Origin: CAMUQR01 sp963539845
Lineage (GTDB): Bacteria > Patescibacteriota > Saccharimonadia > Saccharimonadales > Saccharimonadaceae
NCBI GenBank assembly: GCA_963539845.1
Contig: CAUTML010000001.1
Span: 248,001-312,000 of the forward strand
Direction: 5' to 3'
Length of the DNA stretch: 64,000 nucleotides
Shown here: one piece after another, positions 18,222 to 27,043 of the stretch
How positions within the stretch are numbered: the first letter of the stretch is position 1
Layout: each line of letters starts with the position of its first letter
Made by a program: the position numbers and the translations under genes
The notes under the pieces: model-generated
What the model was told of the DNA's origin: nothing
What the model saw: only the letters and a program-made list of their open reading frames with translations
Databases searched by the model: none

Positions 18222-20425
18222 TAGTACCAAGTTTGGAACACGTTGGTGTAACGGTGGCGCTTTGGGATGTGGCATTCTTTAGTATCGCCCGAGCCAAGCT
18301 GACCATTGGCATTATTACCAACTGTAAAAACATAATTTAGATCGGTGATTACAATCGTCGTGCCGATGCCCGAACGAACATATTTGGCTTTGACGACTTT
18401 TATGTCATCGCTCACCACACCAGAATCGTTATTTTTGTAGTCCAAAACCATCTTTTGAGGTTCATCATATTCAGTTGAAACAGAGTCATAATCAGAATCT
18501 CCAGCGCAGCCTTTGCCAACACCAAGCTGACCGTGTTTATTAGATCCAGCACCATAGACTTCACCGTCAGTCGTCACCACAAAACTATTGCGATAATTAT
18601 TGGCTTCCGTCACATAACCAGCTCCAGTTTCTCCATAAATACCCGGGGAAACAATAAAAATATCTTTGGCGATTTTACCAGTCGGTAATTTATAAAGTCT
18701 AGGCTTTTTAGAACACGGAACGCCATTACAAGATTCAGTGTGCTTAGAGAAGCCTAATTGCGACCTGTTATTTAATCCCACACCATAAACTTCACCGTCC
18801 TCAGTCAAAAACAAAGCATTGTAGGCGTCCCCGGCAATTTTAGTGATTTTTTTGCCGTCAAAATAAAGTGGTTTGAAATCTTTAACGAAATCAGCATGAT
18901 GGTTAGCGCCGACTTGACCATATCGATTATTACCCGCTGACCAAACCACGCCTTTATCGTCTAGCGCCCAAATTGTTCCGCCATCAGTCACGGCATCGAC
19001 TATTTTGCTCGAAGTGATCGAATTTTGAAAACCAGAACACACCTCCTTACCATTACTGACGGACCAGGATTCACAGAGATCGACGGTTTGACCGTAACGC
19101 CAGACTATTTTTGGAATATGATTTAAATTAAGTGATCTAGATGCACTTCCTTTGCCCCAAGCGTAGAGATCACCGCTATCGGTTACCGCCACCGCCATAG
19201 TCCCATCTCTTTGGCTGTAGTACGCATCTGTATAAAGTTTTGTCACTATCTTGTATTCAATACCATTGCCAGTTATTTTTGTTGGCTTGCTAATGCGTTG
19301 ACTGGTAATATGCTCACCAGTCCCGGGTGAAAGACTAGACAACCCAGCAAAGTAGATCTTCCCCTTATCGGTCAACAAATAGGTTGACGCATTAAATTTA
19401 ATATCAACGATTTTTTGATCAGTTGGAATATTTGACAAATCCATTTTTGATTCATTAGTTCCCCAGACTGGTCGCGTGGCAGTCCCACTACATGATCCTG
19501 TCCCAAGATCACAATTGATATTAGATCCGGTACCATAAATAGATCTGCCATCATAGCCGATAAAAAAAGTAATCCAACCATTGCCTTGAAAATCGGTTAT
19601 TATTTTTTTGATGGGCACAGTTGAGCCATCGGGATTTTGAGGATTAGATAAGTTATAAGGGATTTCGTATTGAATTTTTGGATCGCTAGTAAATCGCTCC
19701 GACCACGGAATAATATTATTATTTTTATAACCAGTTATAACTCCGTCCATATTATAGCCAACACTAGCAATCCTGCCTGAATGAGTTTTGGTAAAAAAAT
19801 ATACTGACCGCGAGAAACCAGAGTTTTGGCCCTCACGAGAATATAAATCATTATAGCCACTGCCCACATACAGTGAACCAAACACCACATCTTCAAAAGT
19901 CAAATCCGTTTTAATGTGAGCCGACAAAGTGTATTTGTAAGTTTTGAGCACTTTCACCCCGCTAGCAGTTCTTTTAATAATTTCAAGCTTGCCGACCGAT
20001 GACATATTGCGAAAATCATCTTGGATATTAATCGGACGCACCGCAAAAGAAGTCCGATAACTATTGTTTTCAGTAACATACATCGGCAAACCAGATTTGT
20101 CATCGCCTTTGCAATCGGTATTAGACTTAATCGGTTTAGTGCCATCCCAACCAACATTTTCTTTGTCTTCTCGCATACACTGCTGAACGCGCGCTAAACC
20201 GCTCTCAGCCACTTGTCGGGTCAGTAATTGAATGCGCTGATTGGTTAGATTTTCTCGGCTGACAGTGATCGTTTGCAAAGTAAAAGCCATCACAATCATC
20301 AGCACTAGACCGGTCACCACAATCATCGGCAACACGAAACCCGATTGTGGTCGTTTTAGCAAGTCCTGGCTGATTTTAAGTCGTTTTTTAAACTTTAAAA
20401 AAGAAACGTGTTTTTTGCCTTGCAT
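18218..20425 (-). CDS. Pilin-like (PilX-type) protein with RCC1-type beta-propeller repeats
   Basis: Surface protein of 735 residues. The basic N-terminus (about 30 residues) ends in S-G-F-V-L-P-M-I-V-V-T, followed by a long hydrophobic helix to about residue 60. This is the shape of PilX-like minor pilins, although glutamate 5 is missing. The rest contains recurring DGEVYGAGSNKHGQLG-type units (also VWSAGNNRYGQVG and VFTVGNNANGQLG) typical of RCC1 repeats, which form seven-bladed propellers. TATAGT lies six bases upstream of the ATG, so it is a leaderless candidate. Likely role: a minor pilin or adhesin tip, by analogy with PilY1-type propellers (inference). Confidence 0.82.
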   Translation of the reverse strand: MQGKKHVSFLKFKKRLKISQDLLKRPQSGFVLPMIVVTGLVLMIVMAFTLQTITVSRENLTNQRIQLLTRQVAESGLARVQQCMREDKENVGWDGTKPIKSNTDCKGDDKSGLPMYVTENNSYRTSFAVRPINIQDDFRNMSSVGKLEIIKRTASGVKVLKTYKYTLSAHIKTDLTFEDVVFGSLYVGSGYNDLYSREGQNSGFSRSVYFFTKTHSGRIASVGYNMDGVITGYKNNNIIPWSERFTSDPKIQYEIPYNLSNPQNPDGSTVPIKKIITDFQGNGWITFFIGYDGRSIYGTGSNINCDLGTGSCSGTATRPVWGTNESKMDLSNIPTDQKIVDIKFNASTYLLTDKGKIYFAGLSSLSPGTGEHITSQRISKPTKITGNGIEYKIVTKLYTDAYYSQRDGTMAVAVTDSGDLYAWGKGSASRSLNLNHIPKIVWRYGQTVDLCESWSVSNGKEVCSGFQNSITSSKIVDAVTDGGTIWALDDKGVVWSAGNNRYGQVGANHHADFVKDFKPLYFDGKKITKIAGDAYNALFLTEDGEVYGVGLNNRSQLGFSKHTESCNGVPCSKKPRLYKLPTGKIAKDIFIVSPGIYGETGAGYVTEANNYRNSFVVTTDGEVYGAGSNKHGQLGVGKGCAGDSDYDSVSTEYDEPQKMVLDYKNNDSGVVSDDIKVVKAKYVRSGIGTTIVITDLNYVFTVGNNANGQLGSGDTKECHIPKRHRYTNVFQTWYY

Positions 20426-20534
20426 ACTAAAACTATACCATAAGCACTACTATTTTCCAATCTTTTTTGGCGGGGGATTTTGTGGTAAAATGAGTTTAAT
20501 AAAGTTTAAATTTAAAGCAGAAAAAGAGGTATTT

Positions 20535-20804
20535 ATGACTAAAGATGATATTATTGTATACGGCACGCCGACTTGTGGTTATTGTCACGCGCTAAAAGCT
20601 TGGTTGGACGACAATAAGGTAGATTACACTTATAGAGATGTTGCGACCGATCCGACAGCACAAACCGAGTTAATGACCAAACTTGATGGCAATATTCAAG
20701 TTGTGCCGGTAACTTTTATCAAAGACGTGATGATCGAAGGCTTCAACCGCCACCAATTTAGCGCTGTTTTAAAAGATAATGGCGTCGAAATTACCGATTT
20801 ATAA
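20535..20804 (+). CDS. Glutaredoxin-like protein
   Basis: Thiol-disulphide oxidoreductase of 89 residues with a thioredoxin fold. The active site is C-G-Y-C after strand IIVYGTPT; the cis-proline lies in VVPVTFI, and a G-F-N-R-H loop follows. The frame extends far upstream, but the start is placed at 20535 after AGAGG; the upstream extension is antisense to the pilin gene. It sits 19 bases before smpB. The length matches NrdH/Grx3-like proteins; the electron donor is unknown. Confidence 0.9.
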   Translation: MTKDDIIVYGTPTCGYCHALKAWLDDNKVDYTYRDVATDPTAQTELMTKLDGNIQVVPVTFIKDVMIEGFNRHQFSAVLKDNGVEITDL

Positions 20805-20823
20805 TATTTTTTTTAAAAAAACG

Positions 20824-21282
20824 ATGGCTCGACCAAAATCCAAACCCAAACCAGCTCAAATTGTTAATCGCCGTGCTAGTTTTGATTATCGACTCGGTGA
20901 TAAGTTGGTAGTTGGTTTGGTGCTGAGCGGACCCGAAGTGCGAGCCGCCCGCGACAGTCGGCTCAGTCTTAAAGGAGCTTTTGTAACTATTAAACAAGGC
21001 GAATTATGGCTCAACAACGCATCTTTTACGGTTAAAAATCCGCGCGAACGCGAGCCGACTGTCGCCACCAACTCGCGCAAACTGCTCGCCACCAAACAAC
21101 AAATCAAACACCTCACCGAACAAAAACAAGCCGGCATGAGCATCGTTCCGACTCGAATGTTGACCGCTGGGCGTCATATCAAATTAGAAATCGCTCTCGG
21201 TGTCGGTAAAAAGCTATACGACAAACGTCAAACCATCAAAGAACGCGAGATGAAACGCGAATCCAGGCGCATCGCGCGCTAA
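20824..21282 (+). CDS. smpB: SsrA-binding protein SmpB
   Basis: Partner of tmRNA in ribosome rescue, 152 residues. Recognisable elements are A-S-F-D-Y-R-L near the start, GPEVRAARDSRLSLKGAFV (a variant of the usual GTEVKSLR), GELWLNNASF, RKLLATKQQI, IVPTRML and GKKLYDKRQTIKERE, followed by a basic tail. The start ATG at 20824 is preferred over the upstream in-frame codon at 20779, which lies inside the glutaredoxin gene. The tmRNA gene itself was not found in this window. Confidence 0.9.
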   Translation: MARPKSKPKPAQIVNRRASFDYRLGDKLVVGLVLSGPEVRAARDSRLSLKGAFVTIKQGELWLNNASFTVKNPREREPTVATNSRKLLATKQQIKHLTEQKQAGMSIVPTRMLTAGRHIKLEIALGVGKKLYDKRQTIKEREMKRESRRIAR

Positions 21283-21314
21283 TTTACGCACAAAAATGAC
21301 TAAAATATTAAATT

Positions 21315-22124
21315 ATGACTAAATTACGACTTTTTTCTTGGAATGTTAATGGCTTGCGCGCCGTCGCTAAAAAAGGCGAGTTGCAGGCGTTTTTTGCTAA
21401 TTTTCAACCGGATATCGTTGGTTTTCAGGAAATCAAAGCCACTCCCGACCAGATTGATACGACGCTGTTTAACGATTATCATCAAATTTTTAACTCAGCT
21501 CAGCGCAAAGGCTACGCCGGGACGGCAATTTTTTCCAAAATCGCTCCACTTAACACCAGGCAAGATATCCCAGCCGAAATTGCCGATAAATATCATCTGA
21601 CTGATGATCAATATGGCGATGCCAACAGTGAAGGGCGAGTGTTAACAGCGGAGTTTGAACGGTTTTATTTCGTGACGGTTTATACGCCCAACACCAAGGG
21701 CGATTTGTCACGTCTTGATATGCGTCACCAAAAATGGGATCCAGCGTTTTTGGAATATGTGTTGTATTTAGAACAACATAAGCCAGTGATTTTTTGTGGG
21801 GATTTAAATGTTGCTCATCAAGAAATTGACCTGGCCAATCCTAAAGCCAACCGTGGCAAACATGGTTTTACTGATGAAGAGCGTCAAGGTTTTAGCAATT
21901 TCCTAAATGCCGGCTTGATTGATACTTTGCGTCAGTTCAACCAACAGCCCGAACAGTACACTTGGTGGAGTCATTTTGCCAAAGCTCGGCAACGCAATAT
22001 TGGCTGGCGGATTGATTATTTTTTGCTATCAAAACAATTACTGCCACAACTAATTTCGGCCGAGATTCATGCCGAACAGTCAGGCTCTGACCACTGTCCG
22101 ATTAGTATCGAGATTGAGGTTTAA
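21315..22124 (+). CDS. xthA: Exodeoxyribonuclease III / AP endonuclease
   Basis: Base-excision repair enzyme of 269 residues that cuts 5' of abasic sites. Motifs of the Xth/APE1 family in order: SWNVNGLRA, GFQEIKA with the metal-binding glutamate, TVYTPNTKGD, FCGDLNVAHQEIDL, TWWSH, NIGWRIDYFLLS and the catalytic SGSDHCPISIEI. TAAAAT is eight bases before the ATG, so it is a probable leaderless start. The next gene begins at the base after the stop. Confidence 0.93.
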   Translation: MTKLRLFSWNVNGLRAVAKKGELQAFFANFQPDIVGFQEIKATPDQIDTTLFNDYHQIFNSAQRKGYAGTAIFSKIAPLNTRQDIPAEIADKYHLTDDQYGDANSEGRVLTAEFERFYFVTVYTPNTKGDLSRLDMRHQKWDPAFLEYVLYLEQHKPVIFCGDLNVAHQEIDLANPKANRGKHGFTDEERQGFSNFLNAGLIDTLRQFNQQPEQYTWWSHFAKARQRNIGWRIDYFLLSKQLLPQLISAEIHAEQSGSDHCPISIEIEV

Positions 22125-22910
22125 ATGGATTATTGGCATGTTCAAGACCCTAAAAAACCACTGTTCGAAAACCTATTATGGTCCAAACCTGAACAAAAGT
22201 CGCTAGCTGGGCGAGTTGGGTTAATCGGTGGTAGCAAGGGCGTGTTTGTGGCCGTCGCTAAAGCTCACCAAACCATCGCCGAACTCGGTCCAGAAGTCTC
22301 GCTGGTTTTACCAACCGACTTAAAACCCTTACTCAAAACCATTCCAAATGTGGTATTTTCTACAACAAACCCATCTGGTGGCTTAGCTAATCAAGCTTTG
22401 AGTGATTTATTAACCCTGCGAAGCTCCACTGACAGTTTACTGTTGATCGGCGACGCCGGCAAAAACAGCGAAACTAGTTTATTATACGAGCATCTCGCCT
22501 TAAAAATCAGCGACCAGGCCAAGCCAGTCGTCGTGGCGCGCGATGCTATTGAACTAATCAATGGAGCTTTTCATCACGTTGTTAACCAACCAAATTTTAC
22601 CCTTATCATGTCCTTCGCGCAGGCGCAGAAACTGTTTCGTAGCGTTTATTATCCGGTGATGTTGCTTCATTCAATGACCACTTTGCGGTTGATTGAAGCG
22701 CTTCATAAGTTCACCATTACTTATCGACCGACCTTGGTGGTATTTCATCAAAACCAAGTATTTATCGCCAGCGACGGACAAGTGATCAGTAGTCAATTTG
22801 AACGCGCTAGCGAAATTTGGCAGGGGACTGTTCAAGCCAAAATTGTTTGTTGGCAGACTTGGAATCCGCAAAAGCCACTCGAGGCTACCGCTTGTGCTGT
22901 TTTGCCATGA
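22125..22910 (+). CDS. NAD(P)HX dehydratase-like / ribokinase-fold protein
   Basis: Protein of 261 residues resembling the YjeF C-terminal (NnrD) family, which repairs hydrated NAD(P)H. GRVGLIGGSKG near residue 30 and LLLIGDAGKN near residue 105 recall the family's GG-S and G-x-G turns. The usual catalytic GTGDVLAG motif is not seen, so function is uncertain and the protein may be a degenerate lineage-specific member. It is directly fused in transcription to xthA (adjacent stop and start). Confidence 0.45.
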   Translation: MDYWHVQDPKKPLFENLLWSKPEQKSLAGRVGLIGGSKGVFVAVAKAHQTIAELGPEVSLVLPTDLKPLLKTIPNVVFSTTNPSGGLANQALSDLLTLRSSTDSLLLIGDAGKNSETSLLYEHLALKISDQAKPVVVARDAIELINGAFHHVVNQPNFTLIMSFAQAQKLFRSVYYPVMLLHSMTTLRLIEALHKFTITYRPTLVVFHQNQVFIASDGQVISSQFERASEIWQGTVQAKIVCWQTWNPQKPLEATACAVLP

Positions 22911-23009
22911 ATAAACCCACTAATTCAGAATAAATATTAACACCACACACAGATAATGTTAAAAAGCTATATTGCATAAAAAGGCTACAATCGACTATTG
23001 AATTGGCAA

Positions 23010-23038
23010 TTGACTTTGTTTTTTCCTTTTTATATAAT
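23010..23038 (+). promoter_or_regulatory. Consensus promoter of the MATE gene
   Basis: TTGACT (23010-23015), a 17-base T-rich spacer and TATAAT (23033-23038), then GGAGG at 23055-23059 before the ATG. Confidence 0.8.
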
Positions 23039-23064
23039 GTGTAATATACAATGTGGAGGTTTTT

Positions 23065-24420
23065 ATGACAGACAGAAGAGAACATTTGATTTCAGGCGAC
23101 ATATTCAAGCTTATGCTCGAGCTCAGTATCCCGGGCATTATCGGAATGTTTGTAATCAGCTTATACAGCTTTGTGGATGCAATATTCATAGGAAGATATG
23201 TAGACAGTGTAGCTTTAGGAGCAATCAGTTTAGCCTATACATTTACACTGATAAATAACGGCATTGCCGTTTTAGTAGGTATAGGTTCCGCTTCGGTTCT
23301 TTCGCGGGCGGTAGGAAGAAGCGACCAAGAAACTGTTGATTCCATTATGGGAAACGTCCTTTTGTTGACGCTTCTTTTTTCACTGGGAACTATGACAATC
23401 GGGTTAATTTTTGCGCCTCAACTTTTGACTCTTATAGGAGCTGAAGGAGAAATGCTCCGATTGGGAGTGAGCTATTTAAGAATTGTATATATCGGTTCAG
23501 TCTTTGTAAACTTCGGTCAGGCAGCCAACATGGTTATGCGAGGAGAAGGCCGGATGGGTCTTGCTATGCTTTTGATGGGAATAAGTGCCGTACTAAATAT
23601 TATTTTGGATGCGGTCTTTGTAATTGTTTTTAAAAAAGGGCTTGAAGGCGCTGCTATAGCAACCGTGATATCTCAAGTGGTTCTTGCAATCTGTAATTTT
23701 TGTTACTTCGCATTCTTCAGTAAAAACGTTAAATTCAAACACTTTAAGCTTCAAAAAAGTATCGTAAAAGAAACCCTTTCAATCGGCTTTTCTGCAATGT
23801 TGATGCAAGTCTTTGCTCTTTTACAGCAGGCAGTTATGTATTCTACATTAAAAAGATACGGCGGAGAAGATCAAGTAATTTTAATGGGTGCTTTTTTTAG
23901 ATATCTAATGTTGTCCTTTATTCCTCTTTGGGGAATAAGTCAAGGCTATCAGCCCTTTGCAGGAACCAATTTCGGAGCACAAAAATTTGACAGGGTAAAA
24001 AAAGGAACTTTTCTTTTTTACGGCTTCGGATTATTTTTATCATTAATCTTTTGGCTAGTATTTTTAATTATGCCTGAACAAGTTTTGGGGCTATTCTTGA
24101 AAAATACGGAGCTTATATCTTTAGGAAGGACGAATGCAATGCTTGCTATTTCTTTATTTCCTTTGTCGGCAATTATGATTATCAATTTAACCCTCTTTCA
24201 AGCTTTGGGTAAAGCAAAGTATGCAGGTATGTTGGTAATTGCCCGCCAGTTTTTACTTTATATTCCGGCCGTATTAATTCTCCCCTTATTTTTTGGAACA
24301 CGGGGAGTTTGGATTTCAAGCCCGATAATAGACACACTGGTTACGGTTTTATCTGCATTTATAGTGATTAAACTTTTTAAAACAGATTTAAGTGCTAAAG
24401 ATAAGTCGCTAAATACATAA
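23065..24420 (+). CDS. MATE family efflux transporter, probably acquired
   Basis: Cation-coupled multidrug or metabolite exporter of 451 residues with twelve hydrophobic segments. The N-terminal motif LELSIPGIIGMFVISLYSFV and the repeat QAANMVMRGEGR are typical MATE. ATG at 23065 has GGAGG six bases upstream. Composition differs sharply from its neighbours: AGA, GGA, ATA and CTT codons are common, while neighbours prefer CGC and GCC. It has a complete own promoter, Shine-Dalgarno site and terminator. This points to horizontal transfer, perhaps from a host-associated Gram-positive or spirochaete; the donor is a guess. Confidence 0.9.
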   Translation: MTDRREHLISGDIFKLMLELSIPGIIGMFVISLYSFVDAIFIGRYVDSVALGAISLAYTFTLINNGIAVLVGIGSASVLSRAVGRSDQETVDSIMGNVLLLTLLFSLGTMTIGLIFAPQLLTLIGAEGEMLRLGVSYLRIVYIGSVFVNFGQAANMVMRGEGRMGLAMLLMGISAVLNIILDAVFVIVFKKGLEGAAIATVISQVVLAICNFCYFAFFSKNVKFKHFKLQKSIVKETLSIGFSAMLMQVFALLQQAVMYSTLKRYGGEDQVILMGAFFRYLMLSFIPLWGISQGYQPFAGTNFGAQKFDRVKKGTFLFYGFGLFLSLIFWLVFLIMPEQVLGLFLKNTELISLGRTNAMLAISLFPLSAIMIINLTLFQALGKAKYAGMLVIARQFLLYIPAVLILPLFFGTRGVWISSPIIDTLVTVLSAFIVIKLFKTDLSAKDKSLNT

Positions 24421-24423
24421 ATA

Positions 24424-24448
24424 AACCCACTCTAATTTAGAGTGGGTT
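24424..24448. terminator. Bidirectional terminator
   Basis: A ten-base-pair stem (AACCCACTCT/AGAGTGGGTT) with a five-base loop. It also encodes the last residues of the convergent gene at 24437. Confidence 0.75.
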
Positions 24449-24952
24449 ATCGATAAGGAAATCAACCAGGGACTTGGCAAGCTGCTCAACTTCCGAACTA
24501 GAACAGCCAGCCTGATTATTCTGTCTAATTCTAGCGTTAATTACGTCAATCAACTGAGCCGTCTCATGCAAGGATTGATGCAAATTAGCCAGCGGTGAAA
24601 TCAAACAACTATCATTCCACACGAACAATATTTTTCGAACGTCATCATTCGGAAAACCAAGGTCTGAACAGCTGGCACCAATTTTGCCATCGATAATTTT
24701 GGCGACCGGCAAATACAACAAACGGGCGCTTTTTGGCACCGCATAACGTTTGGTTTTGTATTTATCGCTACAAAACAACGCATAATCACCGATTATCACA
24801 TATTCATCACAAAGCATTGACAAACGGGCTGATTCATAAGCATCAACATACACCTCAAGTGGGCAGAAAAAATCCTCGGTAATTATCTGACCATGCGGAC
24901 GCATGAGCTGATACACCGCCATCGGAATTTCATAAATCGAAATAGCTTTCAT
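24437..24952 (-). CDS. Unknown protein, tandem paralogue 2
   Basis: Not recognised. 171 residues, soluble, no signal peptide. It shares with the upstream neighbour at 25008-25523 the pattern Y-x-x-x-R-x-x-G near residue 20, R-L-S-M, V-I-x-G-x-x-x-L-F-C-S, a P-x-S-A-x-L-L-x-L-P stretch, D-G-K-I-G-x-x-C and I-L-F-V. The start is set by AAGGAGG at normal spacing before ATG at 24952; the frame runs on upstream but without a site. The equal length of both paralogues supports both starts. It may be a nucleic-acid or ligand-binding domain duplicated in place. Confidence 0.7.
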   Translation of the reverse strand: MKAISIYEIPMAVYQLMRPHGQIITEDFFCPLEVYVDAYESARLSMLCDEYVIIGDYALFCSDKYKTKRYAVPKSARLLYLPVAKIIDGKIGASCSDLGFPNDDVRKILFVWNDSCLISPLANLHQSLHETAQLIDVINARIRQNNQAGCSSSEVEQLAKSLVDFLIDNPL

Positions 24953-25007
24953 CTTTTTCCCTCCTTTTTTAAAAAATAAAATTACATAATCCGAACAAAA
25001 ACTCGTT

Positions 25008-25523
25008 CTAATATAAACTAATAGCAGTGTCAAAGAAAACAGCTAATATTTTAGCGATTTCGCTAGCTTGCTCGACAGTGCAATAATTATTGATATTGAT
25101 TATCTTAAGAATCTCGATTATCTCAGTTAGCTCGTAATCATTGGCTAGCAACGAAGTTAACGTGCCATTGTCCTGAACAAACAGCACTTGTGCAATCTCT
25201 TCGTTGGAAAAGCCGTCGAAACGACAATTACCGCCTATTTTGCCATCGCGCAATTTACTTGATGGTAAACATAGCAGATAAGCACTGCTAGGTAACTGAT
25301 AACTCCTATTGTTGTAATAATTACTACAAAATAATACGTTTTTACCAACGATCACGTGTTCTTCAAAATCCATCGATAATCGTCCGCTTTTTGTGGTGTC
25401 AATCGTGCAAGGTTCACGATAAGCCTTAATAACATACGAGAACCGCTCCGGCACCACCTCACCGTAAAGTCGCAAAAAGCTATAAACCATAATCGGCACT
25501 TGATCAATCATTATTTTTTTCAT
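25008..25523 (-). CDS. Unknown protein, tandem paralogue 1
   Basis: 171-residue paralogue of the next gene with the same order of conserved motifs (R-L-S-M, VIVGKNVLFCS, LPSSAYLLCLP, DGKIGGNC, VLFVQDNG). The start at 25523 is preferred over 25529 because AAAGGAGG lies eight bases upstream of it. The pair lies beside the foreign MATE gene and a tRNA-Leu gene, a common place for integrated DNA. The strong Shine-Dalgarno sites contrast with the leaderless starts of nearby core genes. Confidence 0.7.
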   Translation of the reverse strand: MKKIMIDQVPIMVYSFLRLYGEVVPERFSYVIKAYREPCTIDTTKSGRLSMDFEEHVIVGKNVLFCSNYYNNRSYQLPSSAYLLCLPSSKLRDGKIGGNCRFDGFSNEEIAQVLFVQDNGTLTSLLANDYELTEIIEILKIININNYCTVEQASEIAKILAVFFDTAISLY

Positions 25524-25589
25524 TGCCATATCCTCCTTTATTTTTAAAAAACTAGTCCCAAAGAACCCTATCTAAAACATATTATACTA

Positions 25590-25616
25590 TAAAAACGAAA
25601 AAACACCAAATTGGTG
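25590..25616 (-). terminator. Terminator overlapping the end of tRNA-Leu
   Basis: On the minus strand CACCAA/TTGGTG form a perfect hairpin that includes the CCA end, followed by TTTTTTCGTTTTTAT. Confidence 0.7.
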
Positions 25617-25699
25617 CCGCGAGAGAGAATCGAACTCTCACTCCTTTAAGGGGAACGGGATTTTGAGTCCCGCGCGTCTACCAATTCCGCCATCGCGGC
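25612..25699 (-). tRNA. tRNA-Leu (anticodon CAA)
   Basis: Class II tRNA on the minus strand. Acceptor GCCGCGA pairs with TCGCGGC, the D-arm has GGTAGACGC, the anticodon stem CGGGA/TCCCG encloses loop CTCAAAA (anticodon CAA), a variable arm GTTCCCCTTAAAGGAGT follows, then T-arm GAGAGTTCGATTCTCTC. CCA is encoded (25612-25614). Confidence 0.97.
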
Positions 25700-25785
25700 A
25701 TCAATTTGGTGCTTATTTTGTCAAAACGCTTTATTTTGACTGTCGTATATTATATAATAAGAAGTAACCATTTTTCAAGTTTATT

Positions 25786-26988
25786 ATGGACAAAAATACA
25801 CAAAAATCTACCAATTCTGACGACAAAGCCTCGCGCCAAGCCGCGGAGCAGGTGATTTTGAGGCAATTGGACCAAATTTATGGCGTCAATACCGACGGCG
25901 CTGATGTTAGCGATTCTGCCATTTCGTCAACCGAAACCACCTCTGAGGTCGATCAACCTGCTACTTCAACCGATACTCAACTCGCCAACCAAAATCTTTA
26001 TAACCAAACTTATCAGCAGGCCGAGGCGCCAACTCCAGATTGGCAAGCTTATCATTCCGCCTGGCAAAATTATTATCAAAAATATTACGAATATTATTAC
26101 ACCGAACAGCTCAAGCGTCAAACCACCACCGTCAAAGCCCAACTCCAGCAAGCGACAATCAGCGCCTCTCAAACCAGCCCGCCCACCAATGCCAAAATCA
26201 ACCCCAAAGACCAAGCTCTTAAAGAATTGCGTGATAAACTTCGCGCCAAAATGACCGACCAAGCCCAAAAAGCTCGCAAAAGTCGACATTTTTGGCCAGC
26301 TACGACCGCCTTGGCGGTGATGTTGATTTTTTTGTTTTTACAATATAATCGATTATTGGTTGGTCAAGTGCGAGCCTATATCACTCCAGCCGACACCTCG
26401 CCAAGCACGGTCGTCGTTGATCCAACCGTCAATGTTGGCGTTGGTCCCGAGCCGAGATTAATCATTCCCAAAATCAACGTTAACGTTCCCGTCGCTTACG
26501 ATATTGGCAACGACAACGCTTCCCAACAAGAAGCTATGAAACATGGCGTCGCTCATTTTGCTGTTCCCGGCGCCAATTCTCGACCAGGCGAAATCGGTAA
26601 CACGCCGATTTCCGGCCACTCTTCAAATGACGTTTTTGAAAAAGGTGATTACAAATTTATTTTCGCCCAACTTGACCGTCTCGAATCAGGCGATTTAATT
26701 TATGCCGATTACAAAGGCGTGCGTTACACCTACAGCGTCACCAAAAAAGAAGTCGTGTGGCCTAACGAGTGGGAGAAGCTAGTTTATCCGACCACCAAAC
26801 CAATCATGACTTTAATTACCTGCACACCAATTGGCACCACTCGCCAACGATTATTGGTCACTGCTGAACAGATTTCACCGGATCCCACTCAGGCTGTCAA
26901 ACCGTCCGCTCCCAACATTAACATCACCAAACAGCCCATTCCTGGCGAATCACCGAGTTTTTTTGAACGCTTGTTTGGCAAAAAATAA
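25786..26988 (+). CDS. Sortase (class E/D-like) with long cytoplasmic N-terminus
   Basis: Cell-surface transpeptidase of 400 residues. Residues 1-165 are Gln/Thr/Ala-rich and likely disordered and cytoplasmic. One membrane helix lies near 167-187. The sortase domain follows: PRLIIPKINVNVPV, catalytic histidine in PISGHSS, the catalytic cysteine in MTLITCTPIG and arginine in TTRQRLLV. The T-L-x-T-C-x-P form is usual for class D/E enzymes. No clear LPxTG substrate is encoded in this window. The promoter region has TATATTATATAATAAG about 30 bases upstream. A proline-rich tail follows the domain. Confidence 0.88.
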   Translation: MDKNTQKSTNSDDKASRQAAEQVILRQLDQIYGVNTDGADVSDSAISSTETTSEVDQPATSTDTQLANQNLYNQTYQQAEAPTPDWQAYHSAWQNYYQKYYEYYYTEQLKRQTTTVKAQLQQATISASQTSPPTNAKINPKDQALKELRDKLRAKMTDQAQKARKSRHFWPATTALAVMLIFLFLQYNRLLVGQVRAYITPADTSPSTVVVDPTVNVGVGPEPRLIIPKINVNVPVAYDIGNDNASQQEAMKHGVAHFAVPGANSRPGEIGNTPISGHSSNDVFEKGDYKFIFAQLDRLESGDLIYADYKGVRYTYSVTKKEVVWPNEWEKLVYPTTKPIMTLITCTPIGTTRQRLLVTAEQISPDPTQAVKPSAPNINITKQPIPGESPSFFERLFGKK

Positions 26989-27043
26989 GTTAATTTCGAG
27001 CTTTTTCCTGCCAAAAAACGTTTTTTAGCGTATAATAATGTTT

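Noticed and set aside
20241..20534. N-terminal extension of the glutaredoxin frame.
   Set aside because: It is antisense to the pilin/RCC1 gene; the thioredoxin fold and ribosome site place the start at 20535.
20779..21282. tmRNA gene expected next to smpB.
   Set aside because: No tRNA-like end or tag-reading frame seen near smpB or elsewhere in the window.
25604..25712. CAATTTGGTG on both sides of tRNA-Leu, considered as attachment-site repeats.
   Set aside because: The left copy is the tRNA terminator hairpin and the shared core is only about ten bases; no integrase gene is present.
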